Assembly (NCBI GenBank): GCA_007122815.1
Contig: SKSV01000006.1
Location: 1-15,822 of the forward strand
Length of the DNA: 15,822 nt
Source of the DNA: Trueperaceae bacterium
GTDB taxonomy: Bacteria; Deinococcota; Deinococci; Deinococcales; Trueperaceae
Direction: 5' to 3'
Position 1 is the first letter of the stretch. Every line of letters starts with the position of its first letter. The translations under genes were made by a program, and so were the position numbers. Positions 1 through 5,279 of the stretch are shown here, piece after piece. Under the pieces are notes generated by a model. The model did not search any database and was not told the origin of the DNA. It worked only from the letters and a program-made list of their open reading frames with translations.

Positions 1-1072
1 ACGTCCGCGCGAAAGTGGTCTTGCCACCTTGGTTCGCGCCCGTGACCACGAAGAGGCGCTCGCGACCGCTGAGCACCACGTCGTTGGGCACCACCGCGCG
101 GCGGTTGGCTATCAGAGCGTAAGCGAGCGCCGGGTCGAAGGCCGCGCACACCTCCACCGACTTCTCGCTCGACGAGACCTCAGGCAAGCAGAAGGCGAGC
201 CCGCCGCGCTCGAAGTAGCGCACGTAGTCGAGGTACGCGAGGTAGAACTGCACCTCGCGATCGAACCGCGCCACGCCCGCGTCGATGAAGTCGCTGCGCC
301 GCCTGGTGAACTCGTCCAGCGCGGCGAAAGCCTCGGGGTACAGCCAGGCGACGCGCTCCTGGATGGCCGACTCCAGCTTGTTCATGGCGAGGTCGTCCGC
401 GGCCTTGGTCAGGCGCTGTCGCGAGGGCTTACGTTCGAACCTGGCGAAGGTCTCCTTGAGACCGAGCGCCGCGCCAGCCTCATCGCCGTCGCGAGACACC
501 GTGAAGCCGTCCTGGTCGAGCACGAGCCGGTACCGTAGTGCGGCCAGGTCGTGCGAGACGCGCTCGGCGTCCGCGTGCGCCTCGCGGAAGCCTGCGGACC
601 CGACGTGGTCGCGCAGGTAATCGCCGAACGCCCGAAGGCCACGCGAGTCGAGGTGGTGATCCGAGAGGTCGCGGGCGAAGCCCTCGACAGCCGCGTAGTA
701 CGTGAAGGCCGCGTCCAGATGCAGCCGGCGGCGTTGGCGCGCGTCCAGGAGGGCGGCTGCCTGTACGCGCTGCTCGCGCACGTGGCGCATGGCGCGCGCG
801 AAGGTATCGACGCGCTGGCGCAGTTCGGGTACCTGGAGGTCGGCGAACACCTCGTGGCGGTAGGCCACCGCGTCGACGTCCCGGAGCGGCGCGTGGAACG
901 AGGGCCTCAAGTCATAGCCGTCGCGCCCGGCGATGATCGTCGCCACCACCTGATCCAGGTTCAGGTCGCCGAAGCACTCCGGCGCTTGGCGGACCGAACC
1001 GCCACCGTCGCTGTCGGTGTCGCGCCATAGCACGCTGGGTGCTGACTCGTACGGTGCTCGTTCGGCTTCCAC
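1..1072 (-). CDS. MutS-related DNA mismatch repair-like ATPase (3' end cut by window edge)
   Basis: The minus strand has one open frame of 357 codons running off the left edge. The last visible residues (about 345-357) contain the Walker A loop GANQGGKTTFAR, a variant of the MutS GPNxxGKST motif. Upstream is the helical core/lever region typical of the short MutS-related proteins that lack the mismatch-recognition domain; its start resembles the family's N-terminal xxxRDxD motif (here LWRDTDSDG). The rest of the ATPase domain lies outside the window. The start is taken as GTG at 1072, with a TAnnnT box 11 bases upstream and a weak GGGA; GTG at 1033 is the alternative, just before LWRD. By homology it is a cytoplasmic, DNA-associated ATPase. 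Its precise role is unknown, because this MutS subfamily is distinct from canonical MutS1. It may be co-transcribed with the lipoprotein gene 49 bases upstream. The family call is firm, the function is not. Confidence 0.85.
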   Translation of the reverse strand, partial: MEAERAPYESAPSVLWRDTDSDGGGSVRQAPECFGDLNLDQVVATIIAGRDGYDLRPSFHAPLRDVDAVAYRHEVFADLQVPELRQRVDTFARAMRHVREQRVQAAALLDARQRRRLHLDAAFTYYAAVEGFARDLSDHHLDSRGLRAFGDYLRDHVGSAGFREAHADAERVSHDLAALRYRLVLDQDGFTVSRDGDEAGAALGLKETFARFERKPSRQRLTKAADDLAMNKLESAIQERVAWLYPEAFAALDEFTRRRSDFIDAGVARFDREVQFYLAYLDYVRYFERGGLAFCLPEVSSSEKSVEVCAAFDPALAYALIANRRAVVPNDVVLSGRERLFVVTGANQGGKTTFART

Positions 1073-1083
1073 GGCTGAGTCCC

Positions 1084-1089
1084 ACGCTA
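1084..1089 (-). promoter_or_regulatory. Candidate -10 box of the MutS-related gene
   Basis: The minus strand reads TAGCGT, 11 bases upstream of the GTG at 1072. No convincing -35 hexamer is seen at the right distance. It fits the pattern of TAnnnT boxes close to start codons seen at several other genes here. It is weak on its own. Confidence 0.3.
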
Positions 1090-1121
1090 TCAAGGTCGAT
1101 CGCGAAGGCGCGTACCGCGGG

Positions 1122-1511
1122 TCAGTCGACTCTCTCCACCGTGGCGATCTCGCCATGCTCGTCGCCGATCACCAGGCGGCCGTCCGGCAGCACCTCGTAG
1201 TAGTCGCTGAACTGGGGGTCGCGCAAGAAGCGCTCACCATCGCCGCCCTCGAGCGGCGTCAGCTCACCCTGGTAGACGCTTCCGTCCGCGAACGCCTGGC
1301 GCACGCGGGCGACGCCGTCCGCGTCTGAGCAGATGACGATCTCGCTGGCGTAGGTCGGGTGCTCGTGCCGCCAGCTACCGATCGCGTCGCAGCCCTCGAG
1401 GTCGGCCGCCGCGCTGGCCCCGGCGAACCTTGGCGCCGCAGCGCCAGCGGCGTCACGGGGGCCGCACGAGACCGAGGCGACGAGCAGCAGCGCGAGCAAG
1501 AGCGCCCTCAT
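1122..1511 (-). CDS. Small secreted lipoprotein, function unknown
   Basis: This is a 129-residue protein starting at ATG 1511. The N-terminus MRALLLALLLVASVSCG is a lipoprotein signal peptide: a short basic start, a Leu/Ala hydrophobic core, and a lipobox ending in Cys16. After lipidation the mature part would sit on the outer face of the cytoplasmic membrane or in the envelope. The mature domain has two further cysteines (Cys41 and Cys61), which could form a disulfide. It also has a D/E- and G-rich, probably beta-rich C-terminus with short segments such as DGSVYQGEL and LPDGRLVIGDEHGE. I do not recognise a family. The open frame extends upstream to 1868, but that part lies antisense to the ferritin domain of the divergent gene, and the signal peptide with its promoter makes 1511 the clear start. 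It lies upstream of the MutS-like gene on the same strand. Confidence 0.75.
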   Translation of the reverse strand: MRALLLALLLVASVSCGPRDAAGAAAPRFAGASAAADLEGCDAIGSWRHEHPTYASEIVICSDADGVARVRQAFADGSVYQGELTPLEGGDGERFLRDPQFSDYYEVLPDGRLVIGDEHGEIATVERVD

Positions 1512-1518
1512 GCACGCC

Positions 1519-1548
1519 AGGGTAGGCCGCGACCCCGCACGTTCGCAA
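1519..1548 (-). promoter_or_regulatory. Promoter of the lipoprotein gene (leaderless type)
   Basis: On the minus strand TTGCGA (1548-1543) is followed by an 18-base spacer and TACCCT (1524-1519). The ATG at 1511 begins only 7 bases after the -10 box. A transcript from it would start at or next to the ATG, with no room for a Shine-Dalgarno sequence. The hexamers and spacing are seen directly; promoter activity is inferred. Confidence 0.5.
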
Positions 1549-1601
1549 GACACCTTCGTACCGTCGGGACGCTCGCCCTCGCCGACCTGATGCGCAGGGA
1601 C

Positions 1602-1607
1602 TATGCT
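1602..1607 (+). promoter_or_regulatory. Candidate -10 box of the ferritin/polyferredoxin gene
   Basis: TATGCT lies 14 bases upstream of the ATG at 1622. No recognisable -35 hexamer sits 16-18 bases before it. A GAGGA lies between box and start and could be a Shine-Dalgarno sequence if transcription begins early enough. Confidence 0.35.
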
Positions 1608-1621
1608 CGCTGAGGACCCGC

Positions 1622-3001
1622 ATGGCGCTCGAGCCCTCGCGCATCCGGCCCGACCCCACACCACCTCTCGAGGACGAGGACAGCTACCTCGGCGAGCGCC
1701 ACCTCCAACTCTGGCGCGACGAGATGAACAGCGCCGCGCTCTTCGCAGGGCTCGCCGAGTCGACGCGCAGCGCTCGCCGACGGCGCGCCTACGAGCGCCT
1801 GGCTGAGGTGGAGAGACGCCACGCAGGACGTTTCGCCGCCGAGCTGGAGAGGTCGGGAACCGCGCCACCCGAGTTCAGGCCATTCTGGCGCACGAAGCTC
1901 CTCCTGGCGCTAGCGCGCCGCCTGGGAACGCCCTTCCTGCTCCCAGGCATCGCGCAGCTCGAACGCTCCGAGGCGCAGGCCTACCGAGACGCTCCGGAGG
2001 ACTGGTGGCCTTACGAGGAGGAAAGGGCGAACGCCGAGTGGCTGGCCCGCTTCGCGACGCACGAGATGAGCGAAGCGCTGAAGCGCCTGCTCTTGCGGGC
2101 GCGCCGCCTCGTGATCCTCGTCGTCGGAGCCGTGCTCTTCGCCGTGTCGCTGCTGCTGGCTCGTAACGCGCAGATCGAGGGCCTCTTCTTCGGCCTCTTG
2201 ACGGGTGTAACCGTCGGTCCCGTGGTCCATTACGCGATCGGCAAGGTGATGGTGCCCCTCGCCGCCGGGCGGGTCTGGTGCGGTTGGGCCTGCTGGACGG
2301 CGGCCCTGCTCGATCAACTACCCTTCCGCCGCAGCCCCGACTGGCTGCCGGGCCGTTGGCGCCACCTGCGTGGCCTCCACCTCGTCCTGAGCCTCGCACT
2401 CGTGGTCTGGCTGGTGTTCGGGCTCGGGGTCCGCGACGGAGCGGTCGGCAGCAACGCGGCCCTCTGGTTCCTGGCTGGCAACGCCGTCTACTGGGTGCTG
2501 GCGGTTGTGCTCGCTCTCGCGCTACGTGACAACCGTGCGTTCTGCAAGTACGCCTGCCCCGTCGCGGCGGTGCTCCGGCAGACGTCGCGGCTGGCGCTGG
2601 TCAAGGTGTCCGGCGACGCTGCCTCGTGTGCGGCGTGCGCGTCTCGAGCCTGCCTGACGCAATGCCCCATGGGTGTTCGCATCCCCGACTACGTTTCCGC
2701 TGGCAAGAGGGTCCTCTCCAGCGAGTGCATAGCCTGTCAGCACTGCGTGGCAGTGTGCCCACCCAACACACTGGGTCTCTCCGTTCGCGTCGACGTCGGC
2801 GGCGAGGAGCTCTTGCGCGAACGCCCCACCGTCTCGAGGTCAGCGCGCGTCGGCGAGGAAGGCCTCCTCCGCGGCGAGGGTCTCGTCGGTCGCGGTCAGC
2901 TCGTCGAAGAGCTTCACGGGGACGGTGACTGCGCCGACACCCAGCGCGAGGAGGTCGCGGAACGCCTCGCGGGACCGCACGCTGGCCACCAACAAGCGTA
3001 G
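1622..3001 (+). CDS. Ferritin-like domain fused to NapH/NosR-type membrane 4Fe-4S polyferredoxin
   Basis: The protein has 459 residues. Residues 22-150 resemble the rubrerythrin/ferritin-like domain in front of some CCC1/VIT1 metal transporters: Glu34 and E64RRH67 in the first half, and LERSEAQAY plus an EEER helix in the second, where the expected second ExxH His appears replaced by Asn137. Then come about four membrane segments (163-182, 187-208, 251-270, 281-302). The NapH-like cysteine pairs are WC220GWAC224W and C308KYAC312P. Two ferredoxin clusters follow: C336, C339, C344, C348, and CIACQHCVAVCP (369-379). Family knowledge suggests membrane electron transfer, possibly to a di-iron site that handles iron or oxidants. 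From about residue 407 the frame lies antisense to the transaldolase gene, and no stop occurs in any plus frame until 2928, so the tail may be extra sequence. The fusion is unusual. Electron donor and acceptor are unknown. Confidence 0.8.
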   Translation: MALEPSRIRPDPTPPLEDEDSYLGERHLQLWRDEMNSAALFAGLAESTRSARRRRAYERLAEVERRHAGRFAAELERSGTAPPEFRPFWRTKLLLALARRLGTPFLLPGIAQLERSEAQAYRDAPEDWWPYEEERANAEWLARFATHEMSEALKRLLLRARRLVILVVGAVLFAVSLLLARNAQIEGLFFGLLTGVTVGPVVHYAIGKVMVPLAAGRVWCGWACWTAALLDQLPFRRSPDWLPGRWRHLRGLHLVLSLALVVWLVFGLGVRDGAVGSNAALWFLAGNAVYWVLAVVLALALRDNRAFCKYACPVAAVLRQTSRLALVKVSGDAASCAACASRACLTQCPMGVRIPDYVSAGKRVLSSECIACQHCVAVCPPNTLGLSVRVDVGGEELLRERPTVSRSARVGEEGLLRGEGLVGRGQLVEELHGDGDCADTQREEVAERLAGPHAGHQQA

Positions 3002-3574
3002 GTCGGTACCGTCCCGACGGCCGTAGACCTCCAACACCTGCTGCATGCGCGCGATCACGGCCAGCGCGTCGCGACCGGCGTCCTGGAGACGACCCAGGTA
3101 GGGAGCGGCGTAACGCGCCCCCACTAGCGCCGCCCAGAGCGCCTGCTCAGGCTCGTAGACCGCCGTCATCGTCACGCTGACACCCTCCTGTGCGAGGGTG
3201 GCTGCGGCCGAGAGACCCTCGCCCGTCGCCGGGAGCTTGACGACGATCGTCGCTTTGGCAGCGAGCCCCAGGAACTCGCGCGCGTCGCGAAGCATCTCCG
3301 TGGCTTCGCGATGCCGCACCTGCACGTGCACGGACCGCGCTCCCAGCGCCTCGGCGCGCTCCACGAAGTGGGGGAGGTCGGCCCAGCTCAGACCGGCTCG
3401 CCGCATCAGCGTCGGGTTGGTGGTGACGCCGTGTACCAGCGGGCTCGGCAGGACGCGTTCGAGCTCGGAGGCGTCGGCGGTGTCGAGGTAGAGGCGCATC
3501 GGTCCGGTCATCGCGCTGCTCGGTGCGGTGATCGCTCCGAAAGGTCCGCTCATGGCTCCCCCCGGTCCGCTCAC
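2840..3574 (-). CDS. Transaldolase, MipB/TalC (fructose-6-phosphate aldolase-like) family
   Basis: This is a short (about 219-residue core) class I aldolase with a (beta/alpha)8 fold. From Met26 it follows the family: RLYLDTADASELE, GVTTNPTLM, the Schiff-base lysine in VVKLPAT, then VSVTMTAVYEPEQAL, YLGRLQDAG and LLVASVRS. Such enzymes transfer dihydroxyacetone units between sugar phosphates in the non-oxidative pentose phosphate pathway, or cleave fructose 6-phosphate; the sequence does not settle which. The longest frame starts at GTG 3574, overlapping the kinase stop in a GTGA arrangement that suggests translational coupling. Family length points to ATG 3499, and ATG 3553 and 3511 are also in frame. 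The first 25 residues are a heptapeptide repeat, described separately. The 3' end overlaps the convergent polyferredoxin gene by 162 bases. The family call is firm; the start is uncertain. Confidence 0.88.
   Translation of the reverse strand: MSGPGGAMSGPFGAITAPSSAMTGPMRLYLDTADASELERVLPSPLVHGVTTNPTLMRRAGLSWADLPHFVERAEALGARSVHVQVRHREATEMLRDAREFLGLAAKATIVVKLPATGEGLSAAATLAQEGVSVTMTAVYEPEQALWAALVGARYAAPYLGRLQDAGRDALAVIARMQQVLEVYGRRDGTDLRLLVASVRSREAFRDLLALGVGAVTVPVKLFDELTATDETLAAEEAFLADAR
3500..3574 (-). repeat. 21-bp tandem repeat over the transaldolase start region
   Basis: Read on the minus strand, the first 25 codons are 3.5 copies of a 7-codon unit: (V)SGPGGA, MSGPFGA, ITAPSSA, MTGP, then the family-conserved MRLYLD. 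Three of the four units begin with a start codon (GTG 3574, ATG 3553, ATG 3511), and the next codon after the array, ATG 3499, is a fourth. Each copy contains an AGCGGACC- or ACCGGACC-like core. The array sits in the translational overlap with the kinase gene. Confidence 0.7.
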
Positions 3575-5097
3575 AGCTCGGCGAGGTCGTCGAAGACCGG
3601 CTCCAGCGCCGCGTACGCCGCTTCGAAAACCGGCATGCTCCGCGCGTAGGTGGTCCTGGCCGACTCGTCCGGATCGAAGCTCTCCGCCACCGGGTTCATG
3701 GCGTCGATGATCTCGAAGCCCGGGTACAGGCCCACACCGACCCCACCGACGACCGCCGCGCCCATTGAGGTGGCCTCCTCCAGATGGGTCAGGCGATCCA
3801 CCGGTAGGCCGTAGACGTCAGCCATCAACTGGTTCCAGAAGCGGCCCTGTGCACCGCCACCGATGACGCGCACGCGATCGATCTCGATGCCCTGGCGCGT
3901 CAGCGCCTCGAGGATGACCTGCAGGTTCATCGTCACGCCCTCCAGCACGGAGCGCACCAGGTCGGCCCGGGTGTGACGCATGGTCAGCCCCACGAAAGCT
4001 CCGCGGGCCTTGGGGTTCCAGCGCGGGCTGCGTTCACCGAGCAGGTAGGGGAGGTACAGGAGACCGCGCGCGCCTGCCGGTGAGGTGGCGGCGAGGGCGT
4101 TCAGGAGCTCGTACGCCGACGTGCCGCTGCGTCGCGCCTCTTCGGCCTCGCTCTGACCGAGTTGCGCCTTGGCCCAGGCGTACGAGGCCCCGGCCGCCTG
4201 CATGGTGCCGCAGGGGCTGTAGAGACCGGGTACGACGTGCGCCCAGTTGAAGGTGCGCTGCTCCGGGTCGAGGACCGGTCGCTCGCTCGCGAGCGCGATC
4301 CAAGAGGAGGAGCCGACGTAGTTGTAGGCGCCGCGAGCACGCCAAATCCCGGCCCCGAGAGCGGCGCAGCAGCCATCACCTCCGCCGATCACGACCGGTG
4401 TGCCGGCGACGAGGCCCGCTTCGTCCGCGACCCTGGGCAGCACCTCGCCCGCCACCTCCGTCGAGCCGCGCAACGCGGGCAGTTTGCCCTCGTCGACCTC
4501 GGCGGCCTCGACGATCCGCGGCGAGTAGCGCAGCTCGGCCAGGTCCAGGAGGTTGGTGCCTGAGGCGTCGGAGTGGTCGGTGACGAATGCCCCGGTCAGC
4601 TTCGCTACGATCGCGTCCTTCGCATTCACGAACGCGTGCGCCTCGCGGTAGGTGCTCGGCTCGTGGTCCCGGAGCCAGAGGACCTTGGCCAGCGAGTACG
4701 AGGCGCTGAGCCGGTGACCCGTGATGCGGTAGACCTCTTCTGGAGGCACGCGCTCGGCCAGCCAGCGCTCCTGCTCCACCGCGCGCTGGTCCGCCCAGAT
4801 GATGGCTTCGCGGAGCGGGTTCGCGTGCTCGTCGAGCGGCACGCAGCCCATCATCTGCCCGGAGAACGAGACGCAGGCGATGTCGCGTGCTCCTGCCGCG
4901 CTCCCCGACAGGAGCTCGCGCGTGGAGGCGCACACGGCGTCCCACCACTCGCGCGGGTCCTGCTCGGCCCACCCCTGCTGGGCGTAGGTCGTGCCGTACT
5001 CGGCGAACGCGCTGGCGACCAGCGTCCCGTCCGCGTCGTAGAGCGAGGCCTTGTTCCCGGTCGTGCCTAGGTCGTGGGCGAGTACGAAGCGAGCCAT
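3571..5097 (-). CDS. FGGY-family carbohydrate kinase, xylulokinase-like
   Basis: This 508-residue cytoplasmic sugar kinase matches the usual FGGY length. It would phosphorylate a pentulose such as D-xylulose with ATP, feeding the pentose phosphate pathway. Visible motifs are the N-terminal phosphate loop HDLGTTGNKASLYD (Asp9), FSGQMMG near 79-84, IIWADQRAVEQ, the probable catalytic base Asp241 in IGGGDGCCAALGAG, YVGSSSWIAL, and the C-terminal ATP-site segment GGGAQGRFWNQLMADV followed by EEATSMGAAVVGG. Canonical xylulokinases have SGQMHG; here the His is Met, so the exact substrate is uncertain and xylB is not assigned. It is the first gene of a two-gene unit with the transaldolase (4-base overlap), consistent with pentose catabolism. 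The ATG at 5097 is preceded by GGGAGG at a somewhat long distance. No good -10 box is seen upstream. Confidence 0.85.
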   Translation of the reverse strand: MARFVLAHDLGTTGNKASLYDADGTLVASAFAEYGTTYAQQGWAEQDPREWWDAVCASTRELLSGSAAGARDIACVSFSGQMMGCVPLDEHANPLREAIIWADQRAVEQERWLAERVPPEEVYRITGHRLSASYSLAKVLWLRDHEPSTYREAHAFVNAKDAIVAKLTGAFVTDHSDASGTNLLDLAELRYSPRIVEAAEVDEGKLPALRGSTEVAGEVLPRVADEAGLVAGTPVVIGGGDGCCAALGAGIWRARGAYNYVGSSSWIALASERPVLDPEQRTFNWAHVVPGLYSPCGTMQAAGASYAWAKAQLGQSEAEEARRSGTSAYELLNALAATSPAGARGLLYLPYLLGERSPRWNPKARGAFVGLTMRHTRADLVRSVLEGVTMNLQVILEALTRQGIEIDRVRVIGGGAQGRFWNQLMADVYGLPVDRLTHLEEATSMGAAVVGGVGVGLYPGFEIIDAMNPVAESFDPDESARTTYARSMPVFEAAYAALEPVFDDLAEL

Positions 5098-5196
5098 TTC
5101 AGGTCAACCCTCCCGAACGCGGGCGCAGCAGGCCGCGGGTGGGGTCACCCGACCATGGGCTAGAGTTGCGCCCGAACGTCTGCCCCCCAGCATACT

Positions 5197-5215
5197 CGCG
5201 CGTTCCGAACGCGCG
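5197..5215. promoter_or_regulatory. Perfect 9+9 bp palindrome, operator candidate
   Basis: CGCGCGTTC, one central C, then GAACGCGCG form a perfect inverted repeat in the 182-base divergent gap between the sugar kinase and the spermidine-synthase homologue. It lies 20 bases upstream of the -35 hexamer at 5236, where an activator or other dimeric regulator could bind. No T-run follows it and no gene ends nearby, so a terminator is unlikely. Confidence 0.45.
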
Positions 5216-5235
5216 CCGCGGCGGCAGGCCCGGGC

Positions 5236-5264
5236 TTGACCCCCAATTGGGTGGCTTCTAGAGT
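5236..5264 (+). promoter_or_regulatory. Sigma70-type promoter of the spermidine-synthase-like gene
   Basis: TTGACC (5236-5241), a 17-base spacer and TAGAGT (5259-5264) lie 15 bases before the ATG at 5280. This gives a leader of about 9 bases or fewer. The spacer carries a small palindrome, CCCAATTGGG (5242-5251), that could bind a repressor. It is the best-formed promoter in the window. Confidence 0.6.
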
Positions 5265-5279
5265 CGCTGTTGAGGCGTC

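Noticed and set aside
29..1030. Plus-strand open frames opposite the left-end gene (29-538, 551-1030)
   Set aside because: They are codon-aligned antisense shadows of the MutS-like frame, which carries a Walker A motif. Their own translations show no recognisable domain.
1512..1868. N-terminal extension of the lipoprotein frame up to 1868
   Set aside because: It is antisense to the ferritin domain and rich in Arg/Pro. The lipoprotein signal and promoter fix the start at 1511.
5098..5279. A small gene or riboswitch in the gap upstream of the SpeE-like gene
   Set aside because: The promoter maps within 45 bases of the ATG and leaves almost no leader for a riboswitch, and no short frame with a ribosome site is convincing.
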